The notes: generated by a model not told the origin, from the letters alone. Shown: positions 11,819 to 24,617, counted from the first letter of the stretch. The stretch is 64,000 bases of DNA from Macrobrachium rosenbergii (GCF_040412425.1 NC_089766.1:48583297-48647296); one strand, 5' to 3'. Made by a program: numbers and translations.

Positions 11819-11891
11819 GAATCAGCAGCTTGCTTTCCCCGAAAAGTCATTCAAGATAATGACACCTATCATGGCCCAAGGACCTCCATTC

Positions 11892-11965
<74 letters not shown>

Positions 11966-12054
11966 ACTTGGAAAGACGAGGTAAAAGCTTAACCTATTAA
12001 AAGGATAAATTTTTCGTCTGTTTCTTAGTAATATTTATTTTATATTCCCTATAT

Positions 12055-12106
<52 letters not shown>

Positions 12107-12189
12107 CTTCACCTATTAAATGGATAAATTTGGTGTCTGTAACTTACTGTAATAATTTCATATTTCTTATACTTAACAATATGGAAATT

Positions 12190-12251
<62 letters not shown>

Positions 12252-12300
12252 TACTATTTATCTAATATTTCCTACACTTAATAATATGGAAATTTAGCAC
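11620..12300. repeat. (CT)n/(GA)n composite tandem region
   Basis: (CT)n at 11765-11815 faces (GA)n at 11896-11961. Further (GA)n tracts at 12059-12105 and 12191-12249 are separated by repeated spacers containing AGCTTMACCTATTAAAWGGA and TACTTAATAATATGGAAATT. The block is therefore a large tandem repeat of spacer plus GA tract, not independent microsatellites. Confidence 0.75.
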
Positions 12301-12845
12301 CTTATTCCAGTTAGATTTTAACCTTGCTGAAGCCATTGAAAGTATTTCACTGATTTATCCCCTTTGTGAACTGACTACGAACTAATTGGGCAAATTTTTG
12401 ACAGGGCCATCAAAGGGTCATCAAATTACGACAAGAGCATGGATTGACTGGGAATCGTCATGAAAAAACGTCATTCAGAATTAAAATTAAAAAAATACAA
12501 ATAACTCTATAGGAAATGAACAAAAACAATTAGCCGGTCAATTATAAAGGTTCATTCGAAGACGTGGTTTTAAAAGTTCAAGTATCGCAGAAGTCATTGC
12601 AAGATAGCCGGGAGATTATTATACACACACACAACTGGAGTGACGTAACGTCTGACCTCTAGAACTCTTTGTATAAATACGACTTTTCTGTCATTCTTAA
12701 ATCAGTCATCACTTGCCTGACGAGGGAGACAGTTGTTCTCCGAAATGTAGCATTAACTTTCTACATTTTAGCATTTTTATCGGCTCCTTTTATCAGATGA
12801 AATTCTGTTTTAACCGAAAATATTTCACAGTCATATATATATATA
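12301..12845. other. Unclassified sequence
   Basis: No gene. Ends with a short (TA)n at 12834-12848. Confidence 0.3.
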
Positions 12846-12985
12846 TATGTCTGTGGCGCGGGTTCAAATCCGCAGCCGACTGATCAGAGAGGCAGACACT
12901 TTGCTATCCGTGTAGACATCCCGGGATTATGTAATCAACGGATATAAAAGCAAATGGATGTTACAGACTAAATACACACACAAAA
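12846..12985 (+). mobile_element. tRNA-derived SINE fragment (family H)
   Basis: A 3' half tRNA-like head with B box GGGTTCAAATCCGC and a body containing GGCAGACACTTTGC, ending near ACACACACAAAACA. No A box is visible, so it is 5'-truncated or decayed. Confidence 0.5.
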
Positions 12986-13169
12986 CAAATATATAAAACA
13001 TAATATCTCACATCAAACTCTCGCCATACCCGCCAATAACTTCTCGCTGCTGGGAAGAAGGGCGTTGGGTCGGGTATGATACATATTACCGGGGTCTGAG
13101 GCAGGGCAGCCGATCGAGACCACAGGTCACTGAAAGTCCTTCAAAAGAAGGATGGTACTCCCATACAAA

Positions 13170-13211
13170 AATCTTGAAGAAGATATATATATATATATAA
13201 TTATTCATAAT

Positions 13212-13246
<35 letters not shown>

Positions 13247-13434
13247 TGACAGGCTTTGAAACTGGATGGTAAAGCGGAGGACTTTCCAGGACTAACATGT
13301 CCCCATTGTCAGCTTAGTCCTGGAAAGCTTGTAACTTTTATTGAATAATTATCTCCGCTAGATACCATCCAGTTTTAATGAGGTCCTGTCAGTAATTGCA
13401 TTAATGCACAGATAATTGTGTAAGTGATAAAGAT

Positions 13435-13490
<56 letters not shown>

Positions 13491-13500
13491 CTGTATATAT
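13170..13500. mobile_element. Hairpin element E2 embedded in (TA)n
   Basis: Between (TA)n at 13181-13243 and 13436-13500 lies an imperfect hairpin. Left arm: ACTGACAGG, AACTGGATGGTA, AGCGGAG, TTTCCAGGACTAA. Right arm: TTAGTCCTGGAAA, CTCCGCT, TACCATCCAGTT, GGTCCTGTCAGT. The flank ATGCACAGATAATTGTG matches that of the hairpin at 19450-19628. Confidence 0.65.
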
Positions 13501-13588
13501 TATATACATAAAACACGTTCAGCACATTGTGTATTTAATACTACGAATGACCAAGATATAAATAAACCACACTTTCGAATGGTTAATG

Positions 13589-13658
<70 letters not shown>

Positions 13659-13888
13659 CATTAAATGCACCGACCAAAACAACAATTGTTTTGTATGCTA
13701 GTAAAATGTCCGCAATGCAGATGGTCCGGCCGTAGGTCAAAAATTTATTTCATTATGCATTTTTCCAGAATAAAATTAATGTAGTGTCCACGGCATTAAG
13801 CGCGCTAAATGCCACCTTTGATTATTAGTCTGGCAATATGCCGGTACTTATTTAACACTGACTCTATTTAATTCCGTCATTTTTTTTA
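13501..13888. repeat. Spacer with (GA)n
   Basis: (GA)n at 13592-13654; the rest is unclassified. Confidence 0.7.
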
Positions 13889-14191
13889 ATTAAATATAGA
13901 ATTTAGGTCAAAGGCCAAGCACTGGGACCTATGAGGTCATTCAGCGCTGAAACGGAAATTGACAGCAAAAAGGTTTGAAAGGCGTAACAGGATGAAGACC
14001 TCAAAGCAGTTGCAACATGAATCAATTTTTAGGAGAGGGTTGAGGAAAGTAAGGTGGAGGAAAGAGAATATGAACGGAGGTACAGTAAAATGAACGAAAG
14101 GGGTTGCAGCTAGGGGCGAAGGAACGCTGCAAAGAACCTTCAAGTAATGCCTACAGTGCACCGCATGAGGTACAGTGACGGCATTAAATAT
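13889..14191 (+). mobile_element. Family A retroposon, copy A5, with candidate 9-bp TSD
   Basis: The element 13898-14182 is bracketed by ATTAAATAT at 13889-13897 and 14183-14191. Its 3' end stops at CAGTGACGGC, before the terminal C/G hairpin. Confidence 0.75.
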
Positions 14192-14520
14192 GATATTTCA
14201 CTGGCCAACACTGTACCTTTCATTACAGCATCACCGTATATACACGCTACCTCGTGACTGTGTTACAGTTCGCTGTACCTTTCATTACTGTACCACGGTG
14301 CCACGTAGCCACTCTATTTGATGTACTGCATTATGTATCACTGTTTATTGTAGGGCGTCGATGCTGCTGTAGCCTCGCTGTATTCATAATTCCAGTTATT
14401 CAAGACGGGCTGCCTACCTGTAGGGAGACCTTCTAGCGAGGCGCCTATCTCGACAAAAGTTACGTAAAGGGGACGAGACAAAGGACAGGAAAAAAGAAGA
14501 AGAAGAAGAAGAAGAAGAAG

Positions 14521-14551
<31 letters not shown>

Positions 14552-14640
14552 CCGCTTCCCATGTTTTCCTCTTCTAAATTAGCTGTTGGATTAACAATGG
14601 CTAAATGAGATTCTCTTATTCCCACTTGTTCTTAATTAGT
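14192..14640. repeat. Spacer with (AAG)n
   Basis: (AAG)n at 14494-14550; otherwise unclassified. The open frame on minus is a poly-L artefact. Confidence 0.7.
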
Positions 14641-14747
14641 GGGGGGGTACAAAAGGAAATTTATATATACTCCGAATCTCAGCGTTCCAGGAAGGACAAG
14701 TACTAGGCGCCTTTCCTCACTTCTTTTAAATAATATACATATGTCTG

Positions 14748-14812
<65 letters not shown>

Positions 14813-14901
14813 TTACAATTCATTTCTAGAATTCTTTTACTGCGGAGTCGCCCTGGTGTTGTCGGCGAACTTCCTCCGCTTGATGAGGCTTTTCGTATTT
14901 C

Positions 14902-14955
<54 letters not shown>

Positions 14956-15228
14956 TCCGGTTTTGATGAGCTTTTTTTGTATTTTTTTTCCAGGAGCTTT
15001 ATTGTACAGATATCCCATTTCCTTATTTCTTTTCACTTATTTCCAAGAGGTTTAATGTATAGGTTTCTCAGGCTTCTTAAGCTACGCAATTATTTACTAT
15101 CTGCCTTCGCCTGTTCTCATTTATTCAACACCTTTGCAATATTCTCTTGTCACACTTCTAGGTTCAACCTACTTCTTTCCGTTGCGTTCAATTTCCTCAA
15201 CTGTGTCAAAAGCGTGCAGGCGAAATGA
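14641..15228. repeat. Spacer with (CT)n and (ATT)n
   Basis: (CT)n at 14750-14808 and (ATT)n at 14900-14955. Overlapping 134-138 aa open frames on both strands are poly-S/L and poly-N/R/E artefacts. Confidence 0.75.
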
Positions 15229-15559
15229 TAGAATAAAATCGAATATAAGAATTTAGGCCAGAGGCCAAGAAAGCGCTGGGACCTAAGAGGTCATTCAGTG
15301 CTGAAACCGAAATTGACAGTAAAAAGGTCTGAAAGGTGTAACAGGAGGAAAACCTCGCAGTTGCACTATGAATCAATTGGTAGGAGAGGGTTCGAAATTA
15401 AGATGGAAGAAAGAGAATATGAACGGAGGCACAGTTAAAAAAATGAATGGGGGTTACACCTAGGGCCAGAAGGGGCTATGCAAAGAGCCTCAAGTACTGC
15501 TTACAGTGCACCGCGCGTGAGCTGCACTGACGGAACTAGCGCCCCCCTCTAAGGAGGCG
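15229..15559 (+). mobile_element. Family A retroposon, copy A6
   Basis: Full length; the terminal hairpin is GCCCCCCTCTAAGGAGGC. AAATGAT flanks both sides (15223, 15561), a weak target-site duplication. Confidence 0.78.
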
Positions 15560-16056
15560 TTAAATGATGACGTTCTCCGTAAGGAGAACTGACTTCTTAT
15601 GCTTCAGCGACCCCTTGTCCCGGTAACTGAAGAAATATTTTTAAAAATTTATCCTTCGTAAAAACAGGCCGCTGTCGGCATTGGCTCTGAAAGGAATTCC
15701 AGCTCTTTAGGTGATATTGTCATTATTATCAGCTCTAGGTGGCGGCAACATTTCCGTGGTTGTCATCAAAGGACAGAACTGAATAGATATCACGAGTTAT
15801 GCAAGTTGGCTGCTCAAGTTGTCAACAAGAGCGCACGCAAGGATTTTATCATGTGAATTGCCACAAAAAATGAAGAATTGTTCTGTAGAACTGCTTATTT
15901 GTTTAGAGAATTTAAAATGGAGGAAAACATGAGAAAATGGAGTTATTATATAAAGAACCAGTAATTACAGGTGTAGGACTTGACCTGACCTTTCCTAAAC
16001 TACGGCGCCGGACCAACGGGCTTAACTGACCTGGACACCCAAAAAATCATCCCACA
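15560..16056. other. Unclassified sequence
   Basis: Mixed-composition sequence with no recognised gene or repeat. Confidence 0.3.
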
Positions 16057-16362
16057 GAATAGAATATACAATTTGGGCCAAAAGCCAAGCTCTTGGACTT
16101 ATGAGGTCATTCAGCGCTGAAAGGAACATTGAGAGTAAAAGGTTAGAAAGGTGTAACGGGAGGAAAACCTCTCAGTTGCACTACGAAACAATTGTTAGGA
16201 GAGGGTGGATAGTAAGGTGGAAGAAAGAATACGAACGGAGATACAGTGAAACAAATGAAAGGGGTTGCAGCTAGGGGCCGAGGGGATGCTGCAAAGAACC
16301 TTGAGTAATGCCTACAGTACACCGCGCGTGAGGTGCACTGACGCCACTAACCCACCACGCGG
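16057..16362 (+). mobile_element. Family A retroposon, copy A7
   Basis: Full length, with the terminal hairpin degraded to CCCACCACGCGG. Confidence 0.8.
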
Positions 16363-16584
16363 TAAAACTTATGCTATAGACTGCGCCAGTGGTACTTGAA
16401 AAGAGACATTCTAACTCTGCGTCCTACCTCTGGAGGCACCTGTGGCAACGATCACAATTCAAAGGTATAGGTTAGCATATCATAATAATGGTCTATTTTG
16501 ATACATTTTACTCCATTTCATATATCAATACAACTGGAGGCTAACAAATCAAGTACAATCTGAGAATACCAGTATCTTCCAGGA
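16363..16584. other. Unclassified sequence
   Basis: Nothing recognised. Confidence 0.3.
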
Positions 16585-16857
16585 ACCATGTCGTGCTGGA
16601 ATTGGAGCTTCAGAAGTTCAAGCGAAGATGCAATGCATTACTACCCTAATATTATTCTCATTGCAATTTATGACATTTTTATTTATTTATCTATTCATTA
16701 TTTTCTTTTTTAATAAGTGGGATCTCTTCTTTCTGTATTTCCCTTTATTTCCTCTTAATTCTTCCTAATGAACACCGTAATATTCTTTGGAAGCTTCTTG
16801 AATTTCAAGTCAGTGGCCCCTGTGGTGGGCTTGTTCCATATGAATATGGTTCATCTG

Positions 16858-16926
<69 letters not shown>
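16585..16926 (+). pseudogene. Family B LINE 3' end with ORF C-terminus
   Basis: Reads VLELELQKFKRRCNALLP then TAA, followed by the 3' UTR, shared block and (AAT)n at 16861-16925. The reading frame is open to the natural stop, so this is one of the better copies. The C-terminal motif (basic helix FKRR near the stop) resembles CR1/L2-like ORF2 proteins. 5'-truncated, a dead insertion. Confidence 0.75.
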
Positions 16927-16927
<1 letters not shown>

Positions 16928-17026
16928 TTCTTCGAAAGCTTCAATTCCAAGTCAGTGGCCCCTGTGGTGGGCTTGCTCCAATAAAGGTATCATCTACTGA
17001 ATAATAATAATAATAATAATAACAAC

Positions 17027-17060
<34 letters not shown>
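16927..17060 (+). mobile_element. Second family B tail in tandem
   Basis: A minimal family B end (AAGCTTCAATTCCAAGTCAG to (AAT)n at 17003-17060) directly follows the previous (AAT)n tail. Confidence 0.75.
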
Positions 17061-17062
<2 letters not shown>

Positions 17063-17492
17063 CTCATAACTCACGAACTCTGGTTGACATTCAGAATCCA
17101 CCCAATATATTCAAAATACAAGATTATATGTATAAGGTAGCATGTACTTTCAAGTTAGGGTACCTTTCAAGTTTTTCTTTATAAAGAAATCAGATTTCGC
17201 CGAGAGATATTCCATCCATATTAAGGATATTTCTCCAAAGCTAAAACTCAAGAATGTGCTGCATTTGGGTAACTTTGAAAACTGTTCCACAAACTTTAAG
17301 CACTTCAACAATTCACTTTTGGAAACTTTTAAAATAATTTCGAAAAAGAAGAAGAAACAAAATCCAAATTCAGGTTAAAAAAAAAAAAACTCTCTAAAAT
17401 GCTTCTGTGTATTTACAGGAAACAAACACTCTGATGAGTTTTAATTCCGGCAGCACTAAAACACCAATCAAAAGTCGAGTCATACGACAGAA
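17061..17492. other. Unclassified sequence
   Basis: AT-rich, poly-A at 17378-17389. An open frame at 17142-17378 (78 aa) is lysine-rich with no recognised domain. Confidence 0.3.
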
Positions 17493-17803
17493 TCCCCGTA
17501 GAGGGGTAGTGCCGTCAGCGCACCTCATGCGGTGCACTGTAGGCATTAATTATGGTTCATTACAGCGTCCCTTCCTTAGGCCCCTAGCTGCAACCCCTTT
17601 CATTCCTTTTACTGTACCTCCGTTTAATGTAATCTACCTTCCACCTTACTTTAAACCCCACCCTAACAGTTAATTCATAGTGCAACTGAGAGGTTTTCCT
17701 CCTGTTACACCTTTCAAACCGTTTTACTCTCAATTGCCTTTTCAGCGCTGAATGACCTCATAGGTCCCAGCGCTTGGCCTCTGGTCTAAATTCTACACTC
17801 CAT
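17493..17803 (-). mobile_element. Family A retroposon, copy A8 (minus strand)
   Basis: Complete, beginning with the CCCCGTAGAGGGG terminal hairpin. Confidence 0.8.
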
Positions 17804-18187
17804 TTCCATACAACATAACTACTGGTAATAAACCCACTCAACATTCACCCTAAACATTCAATCTAATCTATGCTCTTTCCCCATTCAAATTCTACAGGAC
17901 TTCTTGTATAACTTTTCTCCCCAAAATATTATATTCAGATAACTGACCGCCTACCATTTCCTAATGCACTTGCTCTCTTCACCCCAGACTACTTCATTTT
18001 CATCTTCTTGCATACCTGCGCATGATCTTGTATCTTGGGGCTGGGATGCGCGCCTAACCGGGAAAAGCCCGGGTTCGATTGCAGAGTGAGGCGGAACGAT
18101 TTGCGTATACGGCGAACCTAGACAGTCAATTATGCGCTTTATAATATCTCAGGTGTAGAGGGTTGCGTCAATGGAAGAGATCAGAAA
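17804..18187 (+). other. Unclassified sequence with tRNA-like segment
   Basis: At about 18068 GCCCGGGTTCGATTGC fits a B box. No convincing A box precedes it. The segment runs into a (TA)n like SINE D, so a decayed SINE is possible. Confidence 0.35.
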
Positions 18188-19029
<842 letters not shown>

Positions 19030-19120
19030 GACAAAATCCACGAAAGTCTGCCAAGTAAAGGACGACAGTCGAAAGGCCTCGCAGCACTCCAGTGTTTCTC
19101 TTTCCTTCGTGGATTTTGTC
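19030..19120. mobile_element. 91-bp element with perfect 15-bp TIRs
   Basis: GACAAAATCCACGAA at 19030-19044 is exactly inverted at 19106-19120. The interior contains CCTCGCAGCACTCCAGTG. Too small to code; a MITE or a SINE-derived hairpin. Confidence 0.6.
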
Positions 19121-19357
19121 ATTATTTATATATTCGTCGCGTTCCATGTTTTCGTGATTCAGTTATACATACATACACTGAAAGCGAGAAGACATAGCAT
19201 ATATACCCAAGAAAAATTATGACACGCAGAAGACTCGCAACTTTCAAAGTGTATGAAGTGGCTAGTGTTTTAGAAGGTTTCTGCACAGATTTTAATTGAT
19301 GCAGTGATCACTATCTTGCCTTTTCTTGGGAGGTAACCATGTTAACAGAAACGCCTT

Positions 19358-19362
<5 letters not shown>
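19121..19362. other. Unclassified sequence
   Basis: Nothing recognised. Confidence 0.3.
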
Positions 19363-19450
<88 letters not shown>

Positions 19451-19665
19451 CTAAAGGACCCCATTCAAACTGGATGGTATCTAATGGAGTTTTTATTCAG
19501 AAAGTTACAAGCTTTCTTGGACAAACAGTCCACATTATCAAGTATCTGTTTGTCCAAGAAAGCTTGTAACTTTTTGAATAAAAACTCCATCAGACACCAT
19601 CCAGTTTGAATGAGGTCCTTTTAGTAATTCTACCAATGCACAGAACAATTGTGTATGTGATAAAG

Positions 19666-19758
<93 letters not shown>
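19363..19758. mobile_element. Hairpin element E1 embedded in (TA)n
   Basis: (TA)n at 19363-19448, then arms of about 80 nt (19450-19528 and 19546-19627) containing CTGGATGGTRTCTRATGGAG and GTTACAAGCTTTCTTGG around a 17-nt loop, then ATGCACAGAACAATTGTG, (TA)n at 19668-19732 and (TG)n to 19758. Non-coding. A transcript would form a long hairpin RNA. Same family as the element at 13250-13400. Confidence 0.75.
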
Positions 19759-20076
19759 ACCAGAAATACATTAAGCAGCTGCAATTAAATAAAAACCAGT
19801 GAGTTATTAGTTTACCAAATGTCAAACAATCTCGACTTGAAATACATTTGCATAAAATCCTTCAGCGCGGCAATATTCTCTCAGCCTACCAAATAACAGT
19901 ATACATATTTTTGCTTCTCTGTAATAAATCTGATTATTGCGACTCTTTGAATTTCGAAATAAACAAAAATCAAATTTAACTTGGAAAGAGATTCATCATT
20001 TTACATATAAGTTATGACATATAAGTATATTCCCATTCGTTATTCAAATGATATTCAATTAGTCGGAGTCATAAAA
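19759..20076. other. Unclassified sequence
   Basis: Nothing recognised. Confidence 0.3.
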
Positions 20077-20440
20077 ACAAGTAAAAAATTCGACGAAGTT
20101 TCTTCGGCGCAATCGAGTTTTCTGTACAGCCGCTACAGCGTATAATCAAGGCCACCGAAAACAGATCTATCTTTCAGTGGTCTTGGTATAATGCTTATGA
20201 GCCGCGACCCATGAAACTTTAACCACGGCCCAGTAGTGGCATGTCCTATATCGTTGCCAGAAGCACGATTATGGCTAACTTTAACATTGAATAAAATCAA
20301 AACTACCGAGGCTAGAGGGCTGCAATTTGGTATGTTTGATGATTAGAGGGTGGATGATCAATATACCAATTTGCAGCCCTCTAGCCTCAGTAGTTTTTAA
20401 GATCTGAGGGCTGACAGAAAAAAGTGCAGAAAACTAAAAA
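20077..20440 (+). mobile_element. Family C element, copy C5 (subtype I)
   Basis: Starts at the conserved ACAAGTAAAAAAT. The preceding GGAGTCATAAAA is also present next to copy C6. The terminal hairpin is half deleted (GTGCAGAAAACTAAAA). Confidence 0.82.
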
Positions 20441-20589
20441 ACCAGTGGTTCCAACAACATAAAAGGTCAAAAGTTTGCTTTTAAAATATGAAATGGAAAA
20501 ATTTAATTAACATAACTAAATTAGCATATTTATTTAGAAGTCCCAATCAGGTATATTGTGATAACAGGAGGAAAAGAAGCAACCTCAAT

Positions 20590-21020
20590 AATATTCAGAC
20601 GTTTGTATTTTCTCGAAACATTATTTTTTTTTGTATTGTCTCGAACATTATTTTTATATTTTCTTGATTTTTTTATTTTCTCGAACATTATATTTTCTTT
20701 AGTCGAACATTATATTTTTCTTTGGTCTCGAACATTATATTTTTGCAGTTTCTCAAACATTATATTTTGCATTTTCTTGAACATTATTTTTTACATATTT
20801 TCTTGAATTTTTTTTTATTTTCTCGAACATTATATTTTCGTTATTCCTCTAACATTATTTTTTGTATTTTCTTGAACATTTTTTTATTTTGTATTTTCTC
20901 GAACATTATATTTTCGCAATTTCTCTTATATTATTTTTTGTATTTTCTCAAACATTATTTTTGTATTTTCCCGAACATTATTTTTTCATTTTCTAGAACA
21001 TTATTATCTTATTGCCTCGG
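20590..21020. repeat. Minisatellite of about 24-bp units
   Basis: Degenerate tandem units of the form TTTTCTCGAACATTATATTT. Open frames at 20558-21174 are the array read through, rich in F, I, N and S. Confidence 0.85.
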
Positions 21021-21329
21021 AAATAATTTCTCATTTCTCGGACAAAACAAAGAACCATTCCTAACTCACCAAAGGCCAGCAACCAATTTCTTACCTACTT
21101 ATCAAAGGTCGCAAAATAATTCCTCATCGAGGATCAAAAGTATTTACCTAATGATGGACGAGGACGAAAAATAATCTTTTTCAAATTAACTATCGCCAAA
21201 ACTACTAAACTTCTCCATCTGGGGATGACAAACAAATCCCTTTCTGTTTAAAAGTAGCGGGAACAATTTACTCTCAATCAAAACGCGGTTAATGATGCCT
21301 CTTATGTAATAAGAAAGGGGATTAACATT
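21021..21329. other. Unclassified sequence
   Basis: Between two minisatellites; contains a loose repeat CTCACCAAAGGCCAGCAACC / TATCAAAGGTCGCAAAATAA. No gene. Confidence 0.3.
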
Positions 21330-22340
21330 CTGAAACCTTGATAATTCCTTGATAATTCATAACCTTGATAATTGCTTGATAATTCAAAATCTTGATAATT
21401 CCTTGATAATTCATAATCTTCATAATTCATAACCTTGTTAATTTCTAACTCTGATAATTCCTTGATAATTCATGACCTTGATAATTGCTTGATAATTCAT
21501 AATCTCGATAACTCATAACCTTGATAATTCAAGACCTTGATAATTCCTTGATAATTCATAACCTTGATAATTCCTTGATAATTCAAAACCTTGGTAATAC
21601 CTTGATAATTCTTAAACCTTGATAATTCCTTGATAATTAATAACCTTGATAATTCATAACACTGACAATTCATAACCTTGATAATTCCTAGATAATTCAT
21701 AACCTTGATAATTCCCCAAACCCTGATCATTCATAACCTTGATAATTCCTACATAATTCATAGACTTGATAATTCCTAACCCTGATAATTCATAACCTTG
21801 ATAATTCCTAGATAATTCTTAACCTTGAAAATTCTTTGATAATTCATAACCTTGATAATTCTTAACCCTGAAAATTCCTTTGATAATTCATAACCTTGAT
21901 AATTCCTTGATAATTCATAACCTTGATAACTCCTTGCTAATTCATAACCTTGATAATTCCTTGATATTTCATAGCCTTGATAATTCCTTGATAATTCATA
22001 ACCTTAATAATCTCTTGATAATTCATAACTTTGATAATTCCTTGATAATTAATAACATTGATAATGCACACCTTGATAATTCCTTGATAATTCATAACCT
22101 TGAAAATTCCTTGATAATTCCTAGATAATTCACAACCTTGAAAATTCCTTGATAATTCATAACCTTTCAAATTCCATGATAATTCATAACCTTGATAATT
22201 CCTTGATGATTCATAACCTTGATAATTCGTTGCTAATTCATAACCGTGACAATTCCATGATAATTCATAACCTTGAAAATTCCTTGATAATTCGTAACCT
22301 TGAAAATTCCTCGATAATACATAACCTTGATAATTCTCTG
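21330..22340. repeat. Minisatellite of 13-27-bp units, about 1 kb
   Basis: Units CCTTGATAATTC and CTTGATAATTCATAA alternate about 60 times with point changes. Long open frames on both strands (for example 21937-22434 minus) are periodic artefacts. Confidence 0.9.
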
Positions 22341-22419
22341 TTTTAAAACATTCAGAAAACGTGATAATTCTAGCAAGCTGTGACACGAAAGTTCTCGATT
22401 CATTTCCTAAACACAATGA

Positions 22420-22800
22420 AAGGTTGTTAGGCACCTAGAATACTGATAAAACCCACAAAGATTGTTAGACTTATTTAGAATACTGATATAGTACGCAATT
22501 AAAAGTTTGTAGACATATCTAGAATACTGGTAAAGCACACAATTAATGGTTTTAGACATGTAGAATATTAATACAGCACGCAATGGTTTTTAGACATAAG
22601 TAGACTACTGATAAAGCACACAATTAACGGTTTTAGACATGTAAAATACTGATAAAATACACAATGAAAGGTTTTTAGACATCTAGAATACTGATAAAAC
22701 ACACAATGAAAGGTTTCTAGACATATCTAGACTACTGATAAAGCACACAAAGTTTTTTAGACGCGTCTAGAATACTGATAAAGAAGGAATTTAAAAGCAC
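22420..22800. repeat. Minisatellite of about 43-bp units
   Basis: About eight units containing TAGAATACTGATAAARCACA and GGTTTTTAGACAT. Confidence 0.85.
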
Positions 22801-23302
22801 CTTACAGAATTCGTATACACACATACAAACGAGATAATAATAATAATATTCTTACCTCCATAACGTCATGTATCTCTGTCCTATCTTTGGCAAACATCTT
22901 CAACTTTGAAATATTGATATGCAAAATCATGTTAACAGGTCCTACTTACAAACATTTCAGGAACTGGAGTTTGTAACCCCACCACAGTTCCAGCTACGCG
23001 TTTGAAATAATAAAATTCTAATGCAGTGCATGGTACCATCATATTCATTTCCCTATTTACCAAATTAAAGAATTGTGATGAAAATGGAGAGATCGCTGCT
23101 TGTTAAACTAAAACGGCTAGTTTCGACACTGTTGGCTTTGATAGAGAAGAATACCTGCCTTCCAGCATCGTCTAACTTATCAGAGCATCTTAAGAAAACA
23201 GACCTTTGCATCCAAATACTAAGTCTTCAACGAACGATACAACTATTCATCCAATCAGTGGAGTTAAGCAACTATGGCTGCTGAAATGGTTGACTACAAC
23301 TA
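22801..23302. other. Unclassified sequence
   Basis: Short (AAT)n at 22835. A 69-aa open frame at 23075-23284 has no recognised family. Confidence 0.3.
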
Positions 23303-23303
23303 G

Positions 23304-23372
<69 letters not shown>

Positions 23373-23880
23373 AAGCTGAAACCTATTCATATGGAACAAG
23401 TCCACCTCAGGAACCACTGACTTGAAATTCAAGCTTCCAAAAAATATGATGTTCATGAGGAAGAAGAACGAGAAGGTAAAGGGAAATACAGAAAGAAGAG
23501 ATTTCACTTATTAAAAAAATTAATAAATTAATAAACAGGTAAAAATGTACTAAAATGTAAGGAGAATAGTATCATGGTAGTAATGCATTGCATCTTCGCT
23601 TGAACTTCTGAAGTTCCAGTTGCAAGACATCCTCAGAAGGGAGGCTGTTGCACAGTCCAGCGGTGTGAGGAGGAATCAAGGACCTCAGGAACTCTGGAGA
23701 AGTTCGACAGCGAGGCAAAACATTGACTGCATATCGGTGCTTCTGCTGTTCTGCTATTTCAGTCGAGGTAGCTGACTTGTGCGCCATATTGAAACTGTTC
23801 TTAGGTTGGTGTAGGCCTAGTTTTAATTGGTCGCATGGTATCAGATTTATCGTGAATATATAAAAGTCCTCGGTCATGTA
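23303..23880 (-). pseudogene. Family B LINE 3' end, longest ORF C-terminus
   Basis: Minus-strand open frame 23877-23572 gives the last about 80 residues of the LINE protein: RYAVNVLPRCRTSPEF, LIPPHTAGLCNSLP, then LELQKFKRRCNALLP-stop. The IP-x(6)-LWNSLP plus FKRR pattern is typical of non-LTR retrotransposon C-termini after the reverse transcriptase (known family pattern; Cys replaces the usual Trp). Downstream on minus come the 3' UTR, the block shared with the SINE and (AAT)n (23305-23368). Upstream RT and endonuclease are absent, so this is a 5'-truncated dead copy. It is the best source in the window for the family B LINE. Confidence 0.75.
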
Positions 23881-24617
23881 TCAGTAAGAAACATGACCAA
23901 GAACTTAACATACCTTATGTCTTGGAGTCTAATAATATCAAGATTATTTTGGTGTCACGTCTTGATACAATCCCATTTGCTGTCGAAGCCTTTTACATGA
24001 GAAATACCTTTTTTTTATTACTGTTATTTCTACTTTATCTCTCCATCTCCTTCTCCTCCAATTTCTCGTTTTCTCTTACTTCCTTTTCACAAAGAAACCA
24101 CATCTGTCAGTAGAAAAACTTGCAGCTAATCTAAGAAACAAAACTAAACTAACAACTGGACTCCGGGTTTTGTTTCCACTTACGTGGAGGATTTCATCTT
24201 GAGGGCCACTTAGCTTAAGCCTAGGTGCCCCAGGAGGAGGTTTCAAGTGGTTTACCTGTACACTTCCGGGCTTTACACGCTACAGAAAAAAGGCAGAATC
24301 CTAAATAATAACAACAATATTTACATAATAGTAATTTCCTTTACCGTATTCCTGGACCTCTACGATCTCTTGAGTGGCGTTACAGAAGCATCGTGGTAGC
24401 CAGTGGAATGTTTTGAAGACTAGGACCCAAAACGGAATTTAGAATGGCCCCCCCCTTTTTTTTATTAAGTGACTAGTTCTCTTTGTAATATTTTGCATGT
24501 TTTCATATTTTGATAATCTGTATTATTAGCAGAATGATTTTTCATCATAATCATCCCCTCCAACGATGCCTAAAGCAAAGAGCCTCCCCGAAATTTCACC
24601 AATAATGTCTTGAATAG
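23881..24617. other. Unclassified sequence
   Basis: No gene recognised. GC-richer patch at 24170-24270. Confidence 0.3.

Noticed and set aside
14632..15055. Overlapping 134-138 aa frames on both strands
   Set aside because: Built from (CT)n and (ATT)n; poly-S/L and poly-N/R/E have no domain.
20558..21174. 150-aa frame with repeated hydrophobic segments, looking like a membrane protein
   Set aside because: It is a 24-bp minisatellite rich in T; the periodicity explains the apparent segments.
21330..22340. CRISPR-like regular repeats
   Set aside because: There are no unique spacers; units are contiguous and degenerate, in a eukaryotic context.
21937..22434. 165-aa repeat protein on minus
   Set aside because: Product of the CCTTGATAATT array; comparable frames exist on the other strand.
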